From the NCBI GenBank assembly GCA_002778195.1, contig PCDI01000016.1, positions 34,332 through 98,331 of the forward strand: a DNA stretch of 64,000 bases. The letters run 5' to 3'. The notes under the pieces were generated by a model. It saw nothing but the letters and a program-made list of their open reading frames with translations, did not search any database and was not told where the DNA came from. The stretch is from Raffaelea ambrosiae. Taxonomy: Eukaryota > Ascomycota > Sordariomycetes > Ophiostomatales > Ophiostomataceae. Positions within the stretch are counted from its first letter, which is position 1, and each line of letters starts with the position of its first letter. Positions 1 to 10,917 of this stretch are shown here, piece after piece. The translations under genes and the position numbers were made by a program.

Positions 1-100
1 ATGCGGGTGAGAATTCGGTTGCCTAGTTCAAAACCGCCCGCTGAGGATAGGATTGTGTTTGGACGAGTCTCTGTTTGCTTCTTTACATAGTTTCTCCGTC

Positions 101-107
101 TATAAAG
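101..107 (+). promoter_or_regulatory. TATA box of the giant DUF3638 gene
   Basis: TATAAAG lies about 160 bp upstream of the ATG at 266, a usual distance for a fungal TATA box plus 5' leader. Nothing else is recognised in bases 1-265. Confidence 0.5.
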
Positions 108-265
108 GCAACGTGCTGCTTTGTCACTAAGATCTGCTTTTGTGTTGTTGCTACAGCGTCTTCGTAAAAGAGGCTCTCCATTTCTTTAGGAGATTCATTG
201 CTTGAATTGGAGATTATACCATCTTTCACACAATCTCTGACCACTAAACATCACGCATTGGCACA

Positions 266-3200
266 ATGGCATCGTTCACTGAGCACGAGACCAAGTTTCT
301 CATTCACCACTTGTTCCTCCCGCCCCAGCTTCCAACGGAAGACGACCAAACATATGACTTGGACAGAGTGTTGCTGCAGCTGGTCTGCGACACACTGGCC
401 AAGTTTGAGGATGAGATATTATCCACAGAGAAAGTTGAGATATCCGCAGAGAAAGTGCCGTCCATGCAGCAGGCTTTCAAATCCGTCAACTTTCTGATTC
501 TCTCGCAGACGGCCGGAGGGACGACAGACGAAGAAGCCGTTCACCAGATGCTGGTAGACATAGTTCGTGCAGCCCCTGGTAAGACCTCCCCTAAAACTAC
601 CGACCAGTTTCTCCACACTGCAAGCTGAGCAACGACTCTGACAAAGGCACACAGGCGAAGTCTTCCCCATCTATATCCGGGCGCAGAATGCGGGCGTCAT
701 CTTGACTAAAGCAGAGGAAGGTGCGGTCACGATTGAGGCGCTAGAGCTTTCGCCGAGCAACCGTGAGGTCATGTCGACCAAGGGCCGGCTGCGTCGCCGC
801 TTCCCCGGGCCGGCCCTGGAAGTGCGATCAGAGTCACTGGCCGCTGACGCCGACCTCCGAAAGACTCTGGCGCAGGCTCTGAGCAAAATGAGCGCCCAGA
901 AGGCGGCCGGCATGACGCCCGTCATTCAGAAGTCGAGCAACCGGTTGGGAGAGATTCGCGACACCGTGCACCCGGGCGTCGTGACGGAGCTTCTCTTTGC
1001 CTTCCTCCACCCGATCGCCAGTCCGGCTGACGTGCAGCGCATTTGGAAAAACACGCGAGACGACGTGGTGTACGAGCAGGCCTTGCTGCCATGGCGCCGC
1101 TCTCCGCTCTGGCTTCTGGTACGGGTCGCTCTCCAGTTGCTGTTCACGCGCTCGAGGCAGAAAGCAGGCGGAATGTCGCCACACGACAGCTGCTGCTACA
1201 AACTCTTTATGCTGTTTCTTCTCGCCACGGTCCTGGAGATGGCGCTGGAGCTGGAGCACAGCTTGGAGCCGGATCTCCTCTTCTGCATGAGTGCCAAGAT
1301 TGAGCAGAGAATGACCAAGTTGCGTCTCAGCGGCAAGGAAGCCGGCGTAGGCTTTGTCCAGAGCGTGCTGTCCAGAGCCAAGGCACGGCTCGAGGATCAG
1401 TGGCGGGCGGCGCAGCAGCACGAAAAGCTCGCGTCGCCTAACCTGGAGGCACTGAGCCAGCTTCGTTTTGGCGAGGACGTGGCGCTCTCGCTGCCTGATT
1501 TAGATGCCTATCTGGCCGACATCGAGGCGCAGACGGAAGGCGTCAGAGCTAGTGCTGCGCTCTCGTTTGAGGACCAATTCCAGCGTTTGGGCGACGGCAA
1601 ACTCCCGACACACATTCATATTGGCTCGGCAGAGTATGCAACGTACAATCTGTACGAGTTTGAACTGTGTGCTGCTGCCAACGCGGCGTGGTTCAGCAGC
1701 CATCGAGACAGCGGCTCAATGTGCGCCGAGCTCTACAGCATCATCCAAAAGTACCATGAGGCGGCGGAGCACCGGTATACTCGCAACCCCGAGGCGCAGT
1801 CGAGCAGGCTCTTGACGTTGTTGGAGCTGTGGATTGCGAGTGACCAATCGGCCACGGAGCACATGCCCCTGCTTCGCGACTACGACCCCGGCGTGCCACT
1901 GGCCGCCCTGCAGTGGCTGGTGCTGCCCACCAAGAAAGACATGGCGCGCCTGCGCCGCGCCGAGAAGTATCTGGCGGCACGACGGGACCGGGCGACGCAC
2001 GGACGGAACGGATCCATCTTGCACGAATTCGGGACGGCGAGCAGCTTTGCCGTCCGTTTCTTCAACGCGTCAAAACATCACAAAACACTCAAGCGGGACA
2101 TCGAGGCCGCTGCTAGAGAGGAGCGTCGAAAGCGTTGCGAACTGCTTGGTCGGAAGAAGCGCGAGTACCACGACTTGATGAGCAGGCGTGACCGCATTTC
2201 ATGCACGTATGTGGAGTGGTGGAGTGACGGAATAGCGTACACCGATCACTCCAGTTCCTGCCTGAAATGCAAGCTGTCCAACAGCGCAGAGAAAATCAGC
2301 ATCGATCTTCACGAGTGGCCGCTGCCGGCCTGCGACGACAAAGCCAAGGCGGTGGTGTTTGAGCTGGCAGCGCCGGCCGTCTTCTCGGCCTGGCGGGACG
2401 CGACGGTCTACCTACTGCTCGATGTGTTCAGAAGCGACTACAGCACGGGTCAACAGTCGAATAACAAGTGCAGCTTGACAACGTACGATGCGCTGAGAGA
2501 CCGATTCGAAGGGAGCAAGACGGCGCGCATCGGACTGGGGTCCACGACAAAGCCGCACGTCGTGACACATCGATGCAGCACCAGCGGCCCGATCACAGCC
2601 GTGCTCGAGAAGGACATTTGCGTCAACAACGGCCTGCGCTTTCAATATTACGATGAACGTAGTAAATGCTACACAAGTGCTGTCGACCACAAGGATGCCG
2701 TCCTGGACCACTGCACGTACAAGCTGCCGCCGGCCTCGACGACGCTGCAGTGCTTCCTCAAGCGGCGCTTTGACGACGGGGTCGCAGATGCCACGGCCAA
2801 CACGGTGGTGGCCAGCCAGTCGGCCTGCCCCTTTCACCTGTCGCTGGCCGAGTTTCGCAGTCTAGCGGTCCTGCTGGTGGGCTACCGGCTGGTGTGGATG
2901 AACGTGCTGCTGCAGCTGGCGTCGCCCACAGTGGACCTGAAAAAGGTCGAAGCCAGTCTCATCGTGCTGCAGGGCATCTACCAGGCCGGCCCGATCGAGA
3001 CCGGGACCGCGACGGACAAAGAGGACGACAACGTCGGCCGGGCGGCGCACCACATTCTCACCGACGTCGCGTTCACCACGGCGCTCTTCACGGCGACGGA
3101 GCAGACGATTGCGCGGATTGAAAAGAACTGGGAGTCCTGCTTGAGCCTGGGCACGCTGGCTCGCATCGTGAGCCGCGTGCTGTCGCTGGCCGAAGCGGAC

Positions 3201-6200
3201 GAGACGGCCCGTCGGGCCCTCGACATCCTCGCCCGTCTCCGACACACGGCCTTTTCGTGGCTGGCGGACCTGCGCGCAAAGCTGGGTGCGTCCACGGACA
3301 GCGAACAGAGGCGGGACGCGATGCGGCAGGCGGTGGACGTGGCGCTCATCTGCACCAGCACATACGACGTGGAGGAGGAGCGGCACCTGCGCGGCATCCT
3401 CGCTCGAGACGAAGATGCGGCCACCCTCATCCGGTGTGCGATGCTGATCCACGACAAGGACATCGCCCAAGACGAGAGCGGACACGCGTCGGGGGACCTG
3501 CATAGAGTCAACCGCTGGCGGTGGCATCGGCTCGCCCGCCGGGCGTACCCCTTGCTCCGGCAGCGCATTGTGTCGTCGTCCGTCCCGGCCGGCTTGACCG
3601 GCACCACATGCCTCGACACAGCGATTGCGGCGGCGTGGCCCGATTACCACCCAGGGGCGGCATGGGAGACGGTGTCGGAGCAACACGACTACTGGGTCAC
3701 GACAGAAAGCCGGGGCGGCGGCACCCCGGTCCTGCACTACAACCTGCTGACGGGCCTGCTGCTGGTGGACGGACTGCCGCTGTCCCGTCTGCCGGCCGAC
3801 TACGAGGCCGACGCGGTGTACCAGGAGCTGTTCCGGGGCGTCGTCTTCGACATCTTCCCCAGCAGCCTGCCGGGGATGCAGTTCACGGCGACGGACCGGT
3901 ACGAGAACCACACGCTGCACTTCAGCTTTGCCCGTGACCGCCACCACCTCCAGGTGCTGGCGGAGGCGAGCGACCATACCGCGTTCCATTTCGTTCCCCG
4001 CCGGTACTTCCAGCGGCGGCTTCCCACGACCTTTTTGGAGGACTACGTCCACTGGTACGACGGGACGCAGAAAGAGGTCGTCTTCCGGCCCAGGAGCCAG
4101 CCCTGGACTTCGACGCCGTCCGCCACATGGCATCTCACGTGCCGCGGCTCCCGTTGGACTCTCGCCAAACAGGAAGGAGCGACCCTGGTGAGCCCCGCCA
4201 GCGCCACCGGGAAGGCGCTGGCCAGGCTCCTGCAGCCCCTCCAGACGGCCGACGGCATTGATCTCGTGGTGTCGGCCGACGGGCAGACGCTGCAGGCGGC
4301 CATCCCGCAGCTGCGTCACGAGTTCTGGCTGCGGCAGGGCACCAGCCGCGTCCACGCGCGCCAGTACACGGGCTTTGAGGTGGACGGCTGCCAGACCATC
4401 GGCACGCTCATCGGCCTCGACAACCGGCTGGTGCTGAAGAACCCAGCCAGCGACGACCGCCGGGTTCTTGTTCCCGAAGGCCGGGTCTCGCACGAGCGTG
4501 CCGGGCAGCATGTGGCTGTGACGATCAACACGAGCCGTGCGCAGCAGTCGTCGTCGTCGTCGTCGTCGTCGGCACCCGCTGCCCACATCTATCGGATCAA
4601 CACCGTTCTCGGCCGGCTGACCGGCAACGGCAGCCTGCAGAGCGATCTCTTCCTGGCCTACCTGCACGGGCTGACCTCGTTCTGCCTCCCGGACCCGCTG
4701 ACGCACCAGACGGGCACGGAGCAGGCCCTGACCATCCTGACGAGCGCGGCCGTGGGCTCGCACGCGCAGCTGACGACCCACGACCATGCGCGGCTGGTGG
4801 ACCTCCTCCGACTCACGCCGCCCCGGGAATACTACCCGCCCGAATTGCAGGTGATGCAGACGGTGCACTGGGACGCACGGCTGCCCGTCCTCTCCCAGCA
4901 CCCGCACTACTACGAGGCCGTGACCGCCCTGTTCCGGCGGCACGAGCTGGACAGACTGTACTACCCCGACAGCTTCCAGAAGCCGCCCGACTTGGGCAAG
5001 CTGTACCCGCGTCCGTTTCTGCTGCAGCGCGCCGCCTGTCGGTTGGCCGTGTTCCACAGGCCGGGATTCCGCGCCGAAGACGCCTCCTCGGCCCAGGACG
5101 CGATCTACCAGGGACGGGACGCAAGGCCCCCGTCGACGGGCGCCACCAATGCCCGCGTGGCCGCGGAGATGCTGTTCCGCCGCAGCCAGCTCGTCGCGGA
5201 CGGCACGCTCGCGGCCCGCGACGTCGCCACGCGGCTCTGGGACGTGCTGGCCCAGGCACAGGCGGTCGTGGACGGTCCCGAGAACACGGAGGCCAGCCTG
5301 GACATGCTGCTCTACGACAGCGAATGTCTCGTAGCCACAAGCCACGCGGCGCTGTGGGCCCGGCTCTGGTGCTGGCTGCACGCGCAGTCGGGCAGGACCG
5401 CCATGGCGCAGCATCGATCGCGGCTGCGCCTGTGGCTGGCCACGGTAGCCTACGCCCAGGATGCGGACGTGCACGTGGTGCGCGCCCTGGCGGCGGTGCT
5501 GACGCTGCCTGCTGTGGCGAGGATCGCGCCGCCGGCCGTGCGCAGGTTCCACATTGAAGAGGGCGACGCCGTGTATAACAACACTCTGCGCAAGATCATG
5601 GAGCCTTACCTGCGCAGCTTCGACGCATGTCCAGAGTGCTACAGCCGCGCATACGCCGACGAAGAATTTTTTAAGGGGATCAATCGCAGGCGGCGGGAGT
5701 TTGAGACGAACCGGAATGCAGCCACAGAGCGTCTCGTGGATGGGCTGCGGCGGCAGTGGCCGTGCCCCGCGCCCACGGAGCCGGCGGACGCGTCGATCAA
5801 CACGCACATCGATGTGACTGGGGCTGTGGCGGCAGTGCAGGCGCAGTTCCGGAGGTGGTACGACAACTGGCTTCTCCGCCGATACCTCAAACAGGTGGAG
5901 GAGTCCGTCAACCGACAGCCGGTGGCGCGGGCGGGACCGGGCCTGCCCTTGCTGGACATCCCCGACCGGCCAGACTCGCCGCCGCCGCGCAAGACGCATG
6001 TCTCCATTGCCGATTTATTCGCGTCGGCGCCCACGGCATCGGTGCCGGACGGGCCGGCGACACTCGCGGCTACCGACATCCTCTGCTTTCCGCCGGCCGC
6101 CGAACGGCCGCCGCCGCCCTCCACGCAGACGCACCAGCTCCAGGAGCTCGTGGACGACCTCGGCCGGCAGGCGAACACGGAGTTCGAGCGCGCCTACGCG

Positions 6201-9200
6201 CAGGAGCTGCGCACCAGCCTGGACGAGCTGCAGGCGCGCGCACCGGCAGCAGGCCGCCCGCGGACAGACGCACAGGCCATGCGGCAGCGGCTGGCGACCC
6301 ACCTGCAGCAGACGACGGACCACGTCGACCGTCTGTTCGCCGCCATCGCCGAGGCCGTCTATGCGGCCGTACGCGCCCGCGTGGGGCCGGTGGCCGCAGA
6401 CCATGCGCGGCGCCTGCACCACGGCCCCCGGCTCTCGCACGCGTTCCTGCTGCAGCAGCTGTCCGGCCGCGGCCGTGCGCCGTCGTTGTCGCTGTCGCCG
6501 GCGTGGCACGCGTGGCTCGTGGCGCTGGGCGTGGCCATCACGCAGATGCAGCGCGCCCGGCGGCTGGTCCGCTGCGCGGGGGCCCCCCACGACCTCGCGC
6601 GGGAGCTGGGCCACGCGGGCCACACCAACTGGGACCCGCGCGAGCAGCCCGACTCGCTGCTCATGGAGATCGAGGGCGACTTTCTGATCCGGCCGACCCA
6701 GGAGGACATTGCCGCGGCCATGCGCGGCCCGCCCGGCATGCGCAACACGGTGATGCAGCTGAACATGGGCGAGGGCAAGTCGTCGGTGATTGTGCCGGCC
6801 GTGGCGGCGGCGCTGGCGGCCGACCGCACACGCCTCGTGCGCGTCATCGTGGCCCGGCCGCAGTCGCAGCAGATGTACCACATGCTGGCGGCGCGTCTGG
6901 GCGGCCTCGTCGGGTGTCGCATCGCGCATCTGCCGTTTTCGCGGGCGCTGTCGCTCGCCAGCAATGACGCGGCGGCGATCCACGCGGAGATGCTGCGCTG
7001 CCGCGACGAGGGCGGCGTGCTGCTCGTGCAGCCGGAGCACCTGCTGTCGCTGCAGCTCATGGCGGTCGAGAGCGCCATCAGCAGCCAGGCCGGCCTCGGC
7101 GCGCAGCTGCTGCAGACGCACCGCCTCTTTGCCGCGGCCGGCCGCGACCTCGTCGACGAGAGCGACGAGAACTTTAGCGTGCGCTTCGAGCTCATCTACA
7201 CCATGGGCCGCCAGCAGCCCGTCGAGTTTGCGCCGTTCCGCTGGACCGTCGTCCAGGACGTGCTCGGCCTCGTGCAGCGGCACGCCGCGGCCGTCCGGGC
7301 GGCCCAGCCCCAGGCGGTCGAGATCGGGCACACCGGAGCTGGCCGCTTTCCCCGGCTGCGTCTGCGCCAGCCCGACGCGGGCGAGGCCCTGGTGCGCGCC
7401 GTGGCCGCCGACCTCTGCGCGAACGGCCTGCCCGGCTTCGCCATCCTCCCCCGTCGCCCCCCCGCGGAACGCGACGCCGTGTTCCGGTACCTGGTCGAGC
7501 CGCAGCCCGCGCCCGACGTCGTGGCCGCCGTCGAGCAGAACCGCCTGCTCTGGGGGGACGACGACCACGACGGCGGTGGCGGCAGCGACGGCGACACCAC
7601 CACGCGGAGCTACCTGCTGCACCTGCGGGGCCTCTTCGCCGGCGGCATTTTGTGGTTTGTGCTGGGCCAGAAGCGCTGGCGCGTGCACTATGGCCTCGAC
7701 AGCACGCGGCAGCCGCCGACGCGGCTGGCCGTGCCCTTCCGGGCCAAGGACAAGCCGGCGCCGCGGTCCGAGTTCAGCCACCCGGACGTCGTCCTTGCCC
7801 TCACGTGCCTGTGCTACTACTACCAGGGGCTCGACGACGCGGATTTGTTTGTGGCGTTGGCCGGCCTCGTCGAGTCGGACCAGGCCGACGCCGAGTACCA
7901 GGCATGGGTGGCCGAAGCCGGCGACGGCCTGCCGGAGGCCTACCGGACCATCCGCGGCGTCAATCTCAAGGACAAGGCGGCGTGCGTCACGCACATCTTT
8001 CCTGCTTGTAAGTGTGTTGGTGTTCGTATTCTGAGATTTGTGTGTCTGTACAGATCGTCTCTAACCCACAGTCCGCTTCGCCAAACGGGTCATCGACTAC
8101 TTCCTGAACACGACCGTCTTCCCCAAGCAGATGCGCGAGTTTCCCCAGAAGCTGTCGGCCTCGGGCTGGGACATTGGTGCCGCCAAGGCCCACCCCACGA
8201 CGGGCTTCAGCGGCACCATCGACTCCCGGCGCGTCCTCCCGCTGGACGTGTCCTATCTCGACCTTCCGGATCAGAAACACACCAATGCGCTGGTGCTCAA
8301 CCATCTCCTGGGGCCCGAGAACGACGTCCTGTACCTGCCTACAGAATGGACAGGGCCCGGCAGACCCGGACCGGCAAGCGGGAGCAGCCCGGTGGCCGCT
8401 CAGAGGGCCTCCTCGGAAGCCTCGCCGTCGGTGGCCGAGACGCTGCTGCGCGTCGTCGTCGACCAGGCGGACCCCCGGCTGCGCGTCATCCTCGATGTCG
8501 GCGCCCAGATCCTCGAGTGGACCAACGACCAAGTCGCTGCGAATTGGCTCGCACGCGAGCGCGAGCGATCCGAGCAATCCGAGCAATCCGAGCGCTCCCG
8601 CCGTTGCGGCGGCGGCGGCGGCGGCCCGACCGGCGCCGACCACGCCTCGCCCGTCGAGGCCGCCGTCTTCGTGGACGACACGGACGAGCTCATGGTGCTC
8701 GACCACCGCGGACGCACCGAGTCGCTGCGCACGTCGCCCTACGCGGACCAGCTCGAGGCCTGCGTCGTCTTTCTCGACGAAGCCCACACCCGCGGCATCG
8801 ACCTGCGCCTGCCCGACGACTACCGCGCCGCCGTGACCCTCGGGGCCAATCTGACCAAGGACCGTCTCGTCCAGGGTACGTGAAAACGCAGTCCCCCCCC
8901 CCTGCTACGGAATCGCTAACAAAATGGCCAGCCTGCATGCGCATGCGCAAGCTGGGCATGGGCCAGTCGGTCCTCTTTTGCATGCCCGAGGAGATCCAGA
9001 TCCGCATAGCCAAGCAGCGACGCGACGCGCAACTGTCTCGGTTGTCTCCACCGTCTCAACCGGCCTCCCCACCCGCACAGAGCCTGGATACCGGCGGCAT
9101 CACCGTGTCGGATGTCCTGCGCTGGGCCATCAGCGAGACGCACCACGACCTGGCCAAGAGCATGCCGCTCTGGGCCGTCCAGGGCCAGCGGTTCGAGAGG

Positions 9201-10676
9201 CAGCGACCTCTCTGGGCCCGGGCGCTGGTCCAGGCCGGCCACCCCACCACCACCACCGGCACGCCGCCCGTCGGCATGCGTGCAGACGAGGCGGCCGCGT
9301 TCCTCGAAGACGAGGTGCAGACCATGCAGACGATGTATCGGCCCCGGGAGGAAACGGTGCAGACCATGCAGACGATGTATCGGCCCCGGGAGGAAACGGT
9401 GCAGACCATGCAGACGATGTATCCCCGGGGGGAAACGGTGCAGACCATGCAGACGATGTATCCCCGGGNGGAAACGGTGCAGACCATGCAGACGATGTAT
9501 CCCCGGGAGGAAACGGTGCAGACCATGCAGACGACGTATCCCCGGGAGGAAACGGTGCAGGACCTTGCGGACGGCCCGGGCGGTCCGGACGGCCTGGACG
9601 GCTCCGACGACCCAGACGCCCGCCTGCAACGGATCCAGCAGCGGTGCCGTGCGATCGGGGGCGGCATCGACTATGCCGTCGCTGCGCTCCACGAGGAGCA
9701 GGAGCGCGAGCTGTCCCCCGAGATCGAGCGGGAGCGCCAGGTGGAACGGCCGCCGCCGGCCAAGCCAGCCAAGCACCGCCTGCACCCGGACCTGGCCGCG
9801 AGCGTCGCCGCCGGCCGGCGCATCCCCCTGCTGGCCACCTCCACAGCCTGCATGCCGGCCTTTGCGGCGCTGCGCACCACCAGCGCGGCGCGCTCCTTGG
9901 ACGTGGCCCAGTTCCCCCCCGACCTGTGGGTGACGTTTGACTTTGCCACCACGGTGGAGGTCCCGGCCGGGAGCCCTGACTCGTCGCCCTACCAGTCCGA
10001 CTGCTACCAGCGCCCGCCCCAGTGGATTCTGGCGCTGCACCACCGGCAGCCACACAAGCCGTGCGAGCCGAGCCAGACCGGGCCGGCCTGGTGGGACCAG
10101 ATGATCATCATCAGCCCCTTTGAGGCGCACGCGCTGCTGCCCCAGATTCGCGCCAGCCGCGGGGCGGCCACGCTGCACCTCTACGCGCCGCGGCCGCACC
10201 CCGCCATCCCGGCGCTCGACCGGCTCGACCTGTACACGGTGTCATGCGCCGTCCCATCGCCGCCGCCGCCTCCTCACGACCAGGCCCTCGGCCGCCTCAG
10301 CCTCGACACCGTGGCGCTGCCGCCGCCGCCGCCACCACGACTCATCACCCTGCTGAACCTCTTTGCGGGCCAGCTCGTCTTTGCGTCGCGGGACGAGTAC
10401 GTGCGGGTCTGCCGCCTGCTGCGGCTGTCGTCGGCCCCGCCGGCCGCGGACACCGAGCTGGCGGCCGACGGCTTCATCGTGTCGGCGGCGCGCGCGGACA
10501 CCGACGACGCGGCCCGTGTGCGTGCGTCCACGTTTGCCCACAGCCCGACCAGCTTCCTCCAGACCTTTCTGGTCAAGGTGCGCCGAGACTGCCAGGCGAT
10601 CGACAAGACACACCTCGGACGGGTTCTCGCGGGAGAGCTTTTGCGGCCGGAGGAGTTTCAAGAAAGCGGAGAGTAG
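266..10676 (+). CDS. Giant DUF6606/DUF3638/DUF3645 protein (often auto-named ubiquitinyl hydrolase)
   Basis: Four exons are read: 266-578, 655-8007, 8072-8875 and 8932-10676, joining in frame to 3404 residues. All introns are GT..AG and short (76, 64 and 56 nt). The start ATG has a good context and begins the family's typical opening, FLIHHLFLPPQLP (DUF6606). Residues 2143-2148 form a P-loop-like GEGKSS, and LVDESDENFSVRFELIYTMG follows with its D-E pair at about 2272, the hallmark of DUF3638. NLTKDRLVQACMRMRKLGMG near 2820 is the DUF3645-like block. The family is fungal and oomycete. Databases often label it ubiquitinyl hydrolase, but the visible motifs look like an NTPase and the biochemical role is not established. 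Residues 2952-3031 are a tandem repeat with one undetermined base at 9469. A (TCG)n tract at about 4546-4571 encodes poly-Ser. Family assignment is firm; function is not. Confidence 0.9.
9315..9554 (+). repeat. In-frame coding minisatellite, six copies
   Basis: Two 42-nt units (9315-9356, 9357-9398) are followed by four 39-nt units (9399-9437, 9438-9476, 9477-9515, 9516-9554) and a decayed start of a seventh. They encode VQTMQTMYRPREET and then VQTMQTMYPREET. The units differ by a 3-nt indel and single substitutions, so the frame is always kept. The only ambiguous base in the window (n, 9469) is in copy 4. Confidence 0.95.
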
Positions 10677-10917
10677 GGGAGGGGGGGGGGGGGGTAGAGT
10701 CTGACAGCACTGTGTAACGAGAACGCCGTCCAGACATATTTGGTAGCAAGCTGGTATTGTTTACTGAAGGATTGATTTGTTTCCATGTTTCTGTGTGTCT
10801 GTTTGACTTGTCTGTTTACATAGTACCAGTCCGTTTCGTATCACTTGACGCTGCAAAGCAAAATACAACATGAACCTCAATGAACAGGAACTGTGGTCGT
10901 TGCACGTCTCCCCATGC
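10677..10917. other. Convergent intergenic spacer with G tract
   Basis: This spacer separates the 3' ends of two convergent genes. It contains a 14-G run at 10681-10694 directly after the stop codon. No gene is seen. Confidence 0.7.

Noticed and set aside
2862..5999. 1045-codon open frame on the minus strand
   Set aside because: It is the antisense of the giant DUF3638 gene; GC-rich codons leave few stops on the opposite strand, and the translation is Arg/Val-rich with no domain.
9315..9554. CRISPR-like regular repeats
   Set aside because: The units are contiguous without unique spacers, are in frame inside a conserved eukaryotic gene, and no cas genes exist.
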